From JACSRF01 sp964504445 (GTDB lineage: Bacteria > Chloroflexota > Anaerolineae > Promineifilales > Promineifilaceae): DNA of 64,000 nucleotides. Each line of letters opens with the position of its first letter. Position 1 is the stretch's first letter. The stretch lies in the NCBI GenBank assembly GCA_964504445.1, contig CAZDEO010000005.1, positions 44,937 to 108,936 on the forward strand, in the 5' to 3' direction. A program made the position numbers and the translations under genes. The notes beneath the pieces are model-generated. The model searched no databases and was not told the origin of the DNA. It worked only from the letters and a program-made list of their open reading frames with translations. Below, piece by piece: positions 27,632-39,600 of this stretch.

Positions 27632-30600
27632 ATGATGCATAGAAGCAAGGTTTATCGGTTGGCGTCTTTCATGGTGGTGTTTTCAATGTTTTGGCACTTG
27701 TTACTACCACTGGGAAGACTGCCTGGAATCACGGCCGTTGCCGCTGCCCAACCATTACAGCAAGACAGAAGCAGTGAAACCGCCATGCCCATGACCGAGA
27801 CCCTAGCTACAAGCTCCCCCCTGGCCATCTCCCGTGTCCAATCCAGCTACACAGCCCCCGGCACCGTGGCCATCACCTACACCGTTCACAACACCCTCTC
27901 CCCGGTCATCATTCCCCCTGCACCTGCCAGCCCCACCATCACCGACACCCTGGCTGCCCTGGACGGCTTTGACCCTCTGCGCGATCCCAACACCGTGCGC
28001 GGCGTCCTCCTCACCAGTGAACTCACCGGCTTCGGCAGCCTGACGACCGTCCACCCTCTGGCCGACCAGCAAGACAACACCCTGGCCTGGAATCTGGGGG
28101 ACATTGCGCCGCTGCAAAGCGCTACGGCCGTTCTCACCCTCACCCTCTCTACGACCCCCAGCAACATTGAGCTGCTCGACAACGGCGCCACTGCCTACGG
28201 CCACACCGCCGGGCAAATGGTCAGCGCCAACGCCGCCCCTGCCCTCGTCAACCCCGCCAGCTTCGCCCAGTGGCTCATCTGGACTCTTGACGCCGACATC
28301 TACAACGCCGAAATGCTGGCCCAGGCCGGACAGCTTGGCCATGACCCCGCCCAACTTTTCGCCTACGTTCAGAGCCTGGGCTACGAACTTTACGACGGGT
28401 CCCTGCGCGGCACCCGCGGCACTCTCTGGAGCGCGGCCGGCAACAGCGCCGACCAGTCCAGCCTACTCATCGCCATGCTGCGCGCCTCCGGCATCCCCAC
28501 CCGCTACCGCTACGGCACACTGAGCCAAACCGACGCCCAAACCCTCCTCGCCAGCATGTTCCCCGCACCCACCCAATACGTCGGTCGCCTGGAAGAGAGC
28601 CTGGCAACGGCCGATCCCGTCAACGACCCCACCCTCATTGCCCAGGCTCAAGACCATTGGTGGGTCGAAGCGTATCTCGATGACGGATGGGTCGATCTGG
28701 ACCCCAGCTTCCCCACCGCCCAAATCGGTGACAGCTTTGCCACCCCCGCCAACGACGGCACCGACCGCCTCGCCGAACTGCCCGACGCCACGCGCCACAA
28801 AGTCACCATCCGCCTCAAAGTGGAAGATTACTACCCCCTCAACCTGGGCCAATCCGGGCTGGATTACAGCTACCCCCTCAGCCACACCTTCCGCACCGTC
28901 GAGCTGGTGGCCGAACCCGTGGCCTTCTCCCACCTCGTGCATACCGATAACCAGGGTGGCCTGGTTTTTGCCAACACCATTCACACCTACACCCCCTATC
29001 TGCTCATTGGCGAGCGCGAAATCTTTGGCGAGCCGTACCAAGACATCCTCACCAACTTCCCTCTCGGTTCCGTCTTTCACACCGCCGCCTGGCTGCAATT
29101 TGACCTGACCGCCCCCAACGGCGAAACGGCCACCTACGAGCGGGAAATCGTGGACAAAATCGGCTACGAAGCCCGCGTCAACGGCGGCAACACCAATGTC
29201 ACCCTCGCTGGCGACAATGCGCGTCTGGTCAGTGATTTTGACGTGTACACCACCGGCTTCTGGCCCAACACTGTGCCGGAAACGGCCGTTACCCAGGCCA
29301 AAGCCGCCGCCCTCGCCCAATCCGCAGCCCTGCAAGCCGCCAACCTGCGCCTGCAAGAATTGGCCGCTCTACCGGAGCTGACCCAGGCCGAACAAAACGA
29401 AGTCGCCGCCCTCCGCGCCCGTTCCCAAGAAAACACCGCCCGCCTGCTGGGCAACCTCGGCCTCAGCTTCGCCGAAATGTCCGACCGCATGGTTAGCGAA
29501 ACCAGCGCCGGGCTGTTTATCAAAGCGTACTACGCTGCCCCGCGCCTAATCATCACCGGCGTCAAGCCCAACGACGGCGCCGGGGATTTCAGCATGGATT
29601 TACGCAATACGGCCGTGCGCGCCATCCCCTTCCCCGGGCAGGCCGCCGACGCCGCCACCGGCTTCAACATCGCTAAAGGGTTCATCGAGTCTGGCATCGA
29701 AGGGCGCACCCTGGAAAATAGCACCGGTCAGCCCGTCCTTACCACCGCCCGCATCAGCGCCGCCGCCCAAGAGCAAGGCATCCCGCCCGTCTACCTTGCC
29801 AGCGACAACTTGAACCTCCTTGACCAGCTCGACCTCAGCGAGCAAGCCAACGCCCGCATCACCAGCGCCACCGCCGCCGGTAAACTGGTCATCATCCCCG
29901 TTACCAGGGTACAAATTGACGGTGGCGAGCATATCGGCTGGTGGGAGATTGACCCCACCAGCGGCGAAACCATCGGCGTCATCGAAAATGGCCTGCACGG
30001 CGCTCTGCTGGAATACCTGGGCACCATTGAATTTTTATATAGCGGCGGCGCCCTCACCGATTTTATTATGGGCATGACTGCTTACCTCTTCGGCTTTATC
30101 GCCGACCGGTTGGACAAAGCCATCGGCGATGGCACTTTTGACCAAGACCACTACGATTGGATGATTGGCACATACGCCACCACCCTGACTTGCGTCGGAG
30201 CGGCGGCCTCTGGAAGCGGCTACCTGTTTTGCGGCACGGGCGCCGCTGGTGCCGCAGTTGGCGCCGCTGGCGGCAGCGCTCCCCTGGACCCCTTCGCCTG
30301 GGGGCAAGAAGCAGCCAAAGCGTTGTTGGCTCGCCTGGTGGATCATGATCCACCGCTGCCCAACACCTGGCTGGCCTTAGACGTGTTCGATCCTGCCGTG
30401 CAAAACGTCGCTACCGCCACCCTGCCCATCGCCGCCACCCTGCCCACCGGCAGCCTGTCGGCCAACCTCACCACCGACTTCGCCGTTGTCAGCGGCACCC
30501 TCAGCGCCAGCTACGCCTCCCCCGGCGCAGCCTACCAGTACCACGCCCTCACCATTGCCAACGGCGACCTGCAAGATGGCGATGGTGTGCTCATCGGCTC

Positions 30601-33600
30601 CGGCGCTATCGTCGCCGAGTCTGGCGCATTAGCGGCCAGCGCCGCCAACAATACCCTTGCCGGTTCCGGGCAGATGGCCTTCTATGCCGCTGCCTTGCCT
30701 GCCATCGGCAATGGCGCTCATTTCGCCAGCGCCCAGGCCGATTTGACCGGCAGCAATCTGGAGCTGGCGCTGCCGGACACGGCCGTTACCCTCAACACCA
30801 CCACCTACACCGGCGACTTCACCATTCAAACCCAGGCCGTCACGGTGAATGGCAGCGGCCCCCTGGCCGCCGCCAACCACGCCGCCAGCGCCACCCTCAG
30901 CGGCAGCGATTTAGCTGTCACCCTGGGCGCAGCCAGCGGCACGGCCACCCTCAACGGCCAACTGCTGGACACCAGCAACGGCTTTGCCCTTGCCAGCTAC
31001 AGCGGCAACGTTGGCCTCAGCGACGGCGGTGCGGCGCAGCAGGTGACGCTGGACGGCACGGCCGTTCTCTTTACCCTGTCCGCCAACCCATCTGCCAGCG
31101 CCACCACGCCGGCAACGGCCGTTACCTTTACTCCCGCCATCGCCAGCAACTTCGCTGCCAACTTCGTCCTCACCCTCACCGCCCCGCAGGGCTGGACGGC
31201 CGTCTGGGACGGTAACCAGGCGACCATTACCCCCGTCTCCGGCGCAGCCGCTGGGGAGTATGCTGTTACCCTCACCGCCTGCCCGGACAGTGCGCCCCTG
31301 GTTTGCCAGACGGCCGTGCACATCATCACCGTGCAGCCCTTCAACGGCTTCACCCTGTTCGTGCAGCCTGATCCGCTGACCACCATTCCCATGGGCGACG
31401 TATTGGCCGACAATTTGCGCCCCGGCAGCACCAACAGCGGTCAGGCGCAGGTTCCCGGCGCGGCTTACACCATCCTCCTCACCAACACCGCCAATGCCGC
31501 CCACACCTATGACTTCACCGTCAGCGGCCTGCCCGCCGGCTGGACCCTGCTGGCGAACCGTGCCCAGGGCGAAACAAGCAGCAGTCTCACCCTGCCCCCC
31601 GGTGAAACCGGCTACCTGGGCCTCTACGTCAATCCCACCGGGAGCCAACTGCCCGCGCCGGGCACCAGCCACACCATCCAGGTGACGGCCGTTTCCGACA
31701 CCACCGCCCAACAAACAGCCAACGCCACCTTCACCATGCCCGCCGTGCCTTTTAACTACGTGACGGTGGAACCGCCGGTGCTGTATCTCACCAGCACGGC
31801 CGTAGCCGACATTGACTTGAGCATCCGCAACGTGGGCAATGCTGCCGGGGATTTCCCTGTTAGCGCCCGCGATACTTTTGCGGCCATCGCTGTCACCTCA
31901 CCCCTAAACGGTGCGGACGGCCTGGTCCCCGGCGCAACAACAACGCAGCAGGCGACCATTGCCAGCAGTGACGCGCCTGTCGGTTCGGTGTACCCTGTCT
32001 TTTTCGATAGCCCGGCCCCCGATGGCGTGTACAACCAAACGGCCACGCTGATTGTGCAAATTGTCAGCCAGCGCGCCGGGCAACTTTTCCAGGCCGGGCG
32101 CTGTTCGGCAGGGAATAGGGGATATGCTGCGGCCAGCGTGCAGGGTTTAGGCACGGCCGTGCAGGAGCTAGAAAGTTGGTGCGAATTGGGCGACTGTCCG
32201 CTGCCTCTGCGCGATAACGTTGTTGCCGCTGCTCAAGAAGTTGCCGCTTACGGTGAGCAAATTCGCTACACCACTGCCGCGCCCGGCGTTAGCGCCGCCG
32301 CCAGCCAGCTTGCCGCAGCAGGCGATGACGCCGCAATTTTGGCGGCGCTAGATGGGTTGGTAACGGCCGTTACCAACCTGGGCGACCAGGTTTGCGAAGT
32401 AGAAGAACACCGCCCCGCGCTGCGCTGGAACCCCTTCGTTGATGCCATCCTCTCCGGCGAAGATGCCAACTATGACCTGGAACTGAGTAACCTGGGCACG
32501 GTGGAGACCACTTACGCCCTCTCCCTCACCTTACCCACTGGCGAGACGGCACAAAGCGTCACCGTGCCCGCTGGGCAGACAACGACCTTACCTGTGCCGG
32601 TCACCACGCCATCCAACGGCTACCACCTGCTGGAGGCCGTGGCTGTGCCCACCGGTCCCGACGTGGCTCTGCTCATGAACCCCGATACGCGGGCGCGGCT
32701 GAATGTGGTGGATAAGTTTGTGCAGATCACGGCCGTCTCCGCCGATCCGCCTTTTGTAGACCCTGGCGTTAGTGCCACCATTCTGTCGGTTGAAATCGCC
32801 AACATCGCCAACGTGGCGCGGAGTGTAGTGGCGGCAACGGCCGTGCTCGCCCCCGATGGCAGCACGCAAGCCAGTCTCAGCCCCACCCTTAACCTGCTCT
32901 CCGACAATCCCCGCACCTACGAACTGGGTACCATAGACACCTCCGGTTGGGCGGAGGGTGTGTACACCGTCACCGTCAATTTGCTGGACGAGAGCAGTGT
33001 CCTGGTTCCCGACGGTTCCGGCCTTGGCTACCTGGGCGTGGGGCAAAGCCTGACGGCGCAGATGGGCAGCGTGCCCCAGCTGGCGCCCCCCGGCACGGTG
33101 ACGGTGACGACGCTGATCACGACCACCATTCAGCAATGGTCAATGGTCAATGGACAATTTCCAATTGTCCATGCGTTGCGACAGCACAATTTGTATAATG
33201 CGCCGTATTGGCAGGTGGCCCCAAGCGTTAATCATCAATCGTCAATCGCCAATGAAGAGGCGACGGCCGTTGGCTCACCAATTCAACCAGAAACGGCCGT
33301 TGTCGAGGATCTTTTACCACTGGCGGCGGAAGACGTGATACGGCCGTTGACCTACACCCCGGAAGAAGAATTGTCAATGGCCAATGGTCAATCGCCAATG
33401 ACCAATGAAGACGCAGAGAATCTGTTGACGCCGTTGGCAATTGACAATTTATTATTGACCATTGACGATTTGTTTTTCCGTATTGAACAAGACGACCCGG
33501 CCATCGCCTATACCGGTTCCTGGAGCAGCCATTCCCTGGCCCAAGCCAGCGGCGGCACTTATTGGCGTAACGCAACGGCCGGTAACACCGCCGCCCTCAC

Positions 33601-36600
33601 CTTCAACGGCGACTGGCTCAATCTCGGCTTCATCGGCGGCCGCTGGGGGGGCTACGTAGACATCACCCTCAACGGCAACCCGCAAGGATCATTCGATCTA
33701 TACCGCCGCGACGATAACAGCCCCATCAGCCTCACTTTTGCCGACTTAGGCGTGGGGCCGCACACCGTCACCATGACCGTCAGCGGCACCAGCAATCCTT
33801 TCTCGTCAGGAACACGGGTTCAGCTTGATTATGTGGATTATTGGGATGGGACACCGTTGGGCGACGGCACTTTTGAAGAAACGGCCGACCGCGTTCTACG
33901 AAGCAACGGCTGGACTGATGTCGCCTATGCCAACGCCAGCGGCGGCGGCTACATTCGCGGCGGCACAGCCACTTTATGGCTTCCCTTCGATGGCGACAGC
34001 TTTAGCTACCAAGCCATCGCCTATAATCTGGGCGGCAAAGCGGATCTGTTTGTAGACGGCCGTTACCTCGACACCATTGACCTCTACCACCCCAACACCG
34101 CTGGCAACGCCATCACCCGCACCTTTAGCTACGAAGGATTGGGCGCGGGTAGCCACCTTCTCCAAATCAGCACCTATCGCGGCCAAACCACCCTTGATGC
34201 CTTCACCACCCCCGGCACCGCCCCCTTCACCGACCCCGATCCCGCGCCAACCAGCATCAATCGGTATGAAGAAGAGCATCCGGCCATCTTGTACAACGGC
34301 GTGCCTTACACCCAAACCGTCCAAAGTTGGGGGCGCAACAGCTCCGCCTTAGCCAGCGATGGGCAATACCTCCGCTCCCAAACCGCCAATGACACCATCC
34401 AGTTTGAATTCAACGGCCGTTGGCTAACACTCGGCTTCATCGCTGACCGTTTAAGCGGTCAAGCCGAAATTTTCATAGATGGCGTCAGTCAGGGTGTGGT
34501 TGATTTGTACCGACGGGAAGAAACGGCCGTTAGCCACTTCTTCCCCGACTTAATCAACAGCACCCACACCGTCTCCGTCACCGTCCTCGGCACTTCGCAC
34601 CCCCATGCCAGCAACAGCCGCGTCCAACTCGACTTCATAGATTTTGGCGATGGGAGCGGCTTCGACGATGGCGCGTTTGAAGAAGATGACGGCCGTCTCT
34701 TCCTCAACAACAACTGGACAACCATCAGCAACGCCAACGCCAGCAGTGGCAACTTCATCCGGCACGGCGATGGCAACGCTTGGTTCTACTTCGAGGGCGA
34801 CAGCTTCACCTATGACGCCCTCGCCTACAATCTCGGCAACTGGACAACCCTCTATGTAGATGGCGAACATCTCGATACCGTCAACCTATTCGACACCAAC
34901 ACCCTCAACAACGCCATCACCCGTACTTTTAGCTATGATGGCTTGGGAAACGGCCGTCATCTCCTCCAAATTAGCAGTTATCGCGGCCAAACCACCCTCG
35001 ACGCCCTCACCACCCCCGGCAACGCCCCCTTCACCGATCCGGAAACGGCCGTTGTCGGCATCACCCGCTTCGAGGAAGACCATCCCGCCATCCGCTACAA
35101 CGGCGTCCCCTACACCCAAACCGCCCAAAGTTGGTCACGGGTCGGCAACATCAACAGCACCCGCGCCAGCGACGGCCAATACATCCACTCCGCCACCATG
35201 AGCGACACCATCAGTTTCGACTTTGAAAGCACATGGATCGGCGTCGGCTTCGCCACCACCCGCTTTGGCGGTCAAGCCGAAATCGCCATTGATGGCGACA
35301 CCGTTGCCACCGTAGACCTCTACACCCGCGAAGAGGACACCGAAAGCATCTACTTCGATGGGTTGAGCGAAGGATCGCACACCATCACCATCACCGTGTT
35401 AGGCACGCGCCACCCCAACGCCACCAACAGCCACATCTACCTCGACTACTTCGACGTGTGGGATGGGCAACCTCTGCCCACCGGCTCTTTTGAAGAAGAC
35501 GATGCGCGTCTTTTCTATAGCAACGGCTGGGGGCAATCGAGCGACGGGAGTGCCAGCGGCGGCGGATTTGCCAGCAGTAATAGCAATGTCACCGCTTGGT
35601 TCCCCTTCACCGGCGATTCCGTCACTTTCCACAGTTGGACGGCCGCTAACTACCACTCCTTTGAACTCAAAATTGATGGCGTCTCACAAGGCATCTTCAA
35701 CAACTACCGTTACGCTGGCGGGGCACGCCCCTTCTCCTTCAGCGGCTTAGGCGACGGCGCCCATGTGCTAGAACTGCGCCAATATCGCGGCGTTGCCACC
35801 GCCGACCTCTTCATCACCCCCGCCACTGGCGACCATTACGAACTTCCCCCGCCCAGCGGCATCATTCGGTTTGAAGAAGACCATCCCGACCTGCGCTACA
35901 ACGGCTACCCCTATGAGACCATGCCCCAAAGCTGGGGCACACAATCGAGCCTCAACCAGAGCAGTGGCGGCTACAATGTCAACACCAGCACGGCCGGTAA
36001 CACTCTCTCGCTCGACTTCACCGGCACATGGGTCGGGGCTGGCTTCCTGAGTGGCGGCACGATAGAAATTTTCATTGATGGCGACTCGCAGGGGGTTTAC
36101 ACCACCTCGAACACCATCGGCGGCGTCACCAGTCTCTACTTTGATGACTTGATAAGTGGCACGCATACCATCTCGATAACGGCCGTTTCCGGCAGTTTGC
36201 GCCCCGACTTCATCGAAATTTGGGATGGCGACCCCTTAGAAGAGGGTTGGTACAACGCCGACTTGGATGATTACAGCGGCCGTTTCCATTACAGCGGCAA
36301 ACATTGGTGGGGGCAATACCAAAACCAATACGCCCATCAGGGTGATTACGTCTCCCAAAGCCTCATCAACGCCAACCCCAATATGTGGTTCACCTTCGTC
36401 GGCAACGACCTGACCTTACTCGGCTTTAACCGCAACGGGGCGACGCTCGACGTGACGATTGACGGCCAATACATGGGGCAACTGGACATGACGGCCGTTT
36501 ACTCCGACCAACCCATCACCTTCCACTTCCCCGATCTCGGCGAGGGGCCGCACTCCGTCCACCTCTACACACGCGGCTTCGGCCGGGTAGACGCCTTCGA

Positions 36601-39600
36601 GGTCAACCCCGATGGCTTCTACAGCTACACCCCCCAAGTCACTTGGCACGACGATTCCGCCACCGAAGAGCTAGACCCCGCGCTCGGTACCGGCTTTGTC
36701 AGCACCATCGCCCTCGGCGACCTCAACGGGGATGGGATTGTGGAATTGGTTGCTCCGGCGCAAAACGGCCGTCTCTACATCTATCGCGGTGACGGCCAAG
36801 ACGCCGGCGACGGCACGCCCATCCAATGGCACACCGACCTCGTCGGGCAAGCGGCCGAACCCGCCTTAGGTGATCTCGACGGCGACGGCACGGCCGAAAT
36901 CATCATCAGCGGTGCCAACGGCCTCTTCGCCTTCCGCCATGATGGGCTACTGCTATGGCACGACCCCGACATTCAAGCCCACACTGGCGACAGCGGCGGC
37001 ACGTTTGGTTGGGGTGGCCCCACGCTCGGCAACCTCGACGACACCCCCGAACCAGAAATCGTCATCGCCGCCTCCGAAGACGCGCTCTACATCGTAGACC
37101 ATCAGGGCAACATCCTCGACAGCGACGTGATCGGCCGTTGGCCGTCCGTCCCTGTCTTGGCCGATATGACCGGCGATGGCACACTAGACATCATCTCGGC
37201 ACAAGGCCACACCCTTAATCTTTACGACTACAACGCCAATGGGTTAGAAATCCTCTGGACATACACCCTCACCAATACCACCTTCCGCAGTGGCGTCTTT
37301 GGCTCACCGGCCGTTGCCGACCTCACCGGCGACGGGCAACCAGAAATCATCATCAACTGGGGGCATGTCATCGAAGCGTTCCGCGCCGATGGTAGCCGCC
37401 TCTGGTCATACGAAACCGGCGACACCAACCACTTCCGCCCCAGCCCCATCACCGTCGCCGACGTGACTGGCGACGGCGAAATCAACCTGATTACCGCCTC
37501 AGCCATCAACGCCGGCTTCCTCATCTTTGACCATATGTTGATGGTACTCACCAAAGATGGCGAACTGGTGTGGCAACAAACCGTCGCCGATAGCAGTGCC
37601 TCCGCCTCTGGCGTCGCCGCCCAAGACCTGACCGGCAACGGCGTGTGGGAGATTTTGTGGAATGGCTTAGGCGATGGCTTCCTGATCATTCGTGGGAGCG
37701 ATGGCAAGCGGCTGTTCAATGAACCGTTCACCCGCTCTGGCACCATCATGGATTACCCCACGATGGGCGACGTAGATGGTGACGGCGTGGCTGATGTGGT
37801 CGTCGCCGGCCGGGAAGGCATCTTCGTCATTAGCCACGTGGGGCATTGGGTGGATTCGCGCCCGCTGTGGAACCAACACAATTACCACGTCACCAACATC
37901 AACGACGACTGGAGCATCCCGGCCGTTCAGCCCAACAGTTGGGAACTGCACAACAGCTACCGCACCCAAACGCCAGAGCAAGCTCCCGCACCAGCCTACA
38001 GTGTCAACGTCCATTACGCCGCCGGGATTGAGCAGATGACTGTCCTGACGCCTACTATTTCGCTGCCGCCCACGGCCGTTTCTCCCCCCATCTACACCTT
38101 TAGCTACCGCCAGGAATGGTACCAGCCCGTCATTACCTTCTCGCTGGTCTCTGAAGCGGCTGATTTGCAGCCGGGCGAAGTGCGCCAGGTGGCCCAGGGC
38201 GCGGTGGTAACCTACACCCTGCCCGGCGGCCAAAACCGCCTGACGCTGCCACCTTTGTACGTCACCGGCGCGGCCATTGCGGAACTGCAGCCGACGACGC
38301 AAACGGCCGTACCCGGCCAAACCATTAGCTACACTCTCACCCTGTTCAACCCGGCGGCGGTAGGCGACAGCTACACCCTCTCTATCAGTGGTCTGCCCTC
38401 TGATTGGGGCGTAGCCCTGCCCGGCAGCGTGATTGTACCGGGCGACGGCGAGACCAGCCTCACCCTGGCGCTGACCGTGCCGGAGAATGCCGACCTGCAC
38501 GACTATCCTTTCATTGTGGGGGTGGCAAACGGCAGTGGCGGCGTGGTGCAGTTGGGCGGTATGGTTGTTGTGCAAAAGGGGGTAGCCGTGGCGATAACGG
38601 CCGTAGACGGCAACATCGCCCCTCTGGGCCAGCCCATCAGCCACACTCTGACCATTACCAATCTGGAGGGCGCTGACCGCACCTATGCCCTCAGTGCGGC
38701 GGGCACGCCACAGGTTAGCCTGCCGCCGCAGGTGACGGTTCCGGCCAACAGCAGCGCCGCGGTAGCCTTGACAGCAACCCCCCTAGACAGCGGCGCGCAG
38801 CCCTTTACGGTGCAGGTTGTCGCTGGGGAAAATGGGGCGCAGGGCAGCGCTACGGCCGTTATCCAGGGTCTGGGCGTGGCCGGCGTGGCCGTTACCCTGG
38901 CGCCGCCAATTGTAGAGACGGGGCCGGGCAGCACGGCCGTGTTCACCGTCACCCTGCAAAACCTGGGCAGCAGCGCCCAGACCTTTGACCTGAGCCACCA
39001 GTTACCCCAGGAATGGGGTGGTCAGTTTGAGGCGGATGGGCAGCTGGTAACGGCCGTCTTTGTTGCCAGCGGCGTGTATAACCAGGCTGACCTGACCTTG
39101 CGCGTGACTGTGCCTGAAACGGCCGTTGCGGGTACCCTGCCTATTAGCGTGACGGCAACGCTGCCGGAAAATCCGGCCGTGGTCGGCAGCGCCAGCAGCG
39201 AAGTGATTGTAACGGACTTTGGGGTCCATGTAGAGATTCTGGATACGGCTTTGCAGGTTGCTCCCGCTGATACGGCCGTTTGGAATGTGCGGCTGACCAA
39301 CACTGGCGAAAATGACGACACCTTCACGCTGTTGGCGGCGGGCCTGCCGGTGGGCGCCGATGGCGCGTTCAGCAGCGAGACGGTCACGTTGGCGGCTGGG
39401 GCCTCTACAGTGGTGCAGTATACGGCCGGGCCGTTTACTGGCGCGTTGCCGCAATGGTACAGCTTTGACGTCACGGCTCAATCTGTAGGGAATACGGCCG
39501 TTTTCAGCACAGACCGGGTAACTTTTGCCATTATTGGCCAGGAAAATCTGGTGGTGGCGTGGCAACCAGCCAGCCAGACCGTGACCAACACCGTTACCGC

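Noticed and set aside
30911..31714. Long antisense frame within the giant gene (267 codons)
   Set aside because: Shadow of a GC-rich frame; no domain, start site or codon pattern supports it.
37667..38644. Antisense frame of 325 codons in the giant gene
   Set aside because: It lies opposite the VCBS and Ig regions, with no recognisable features.
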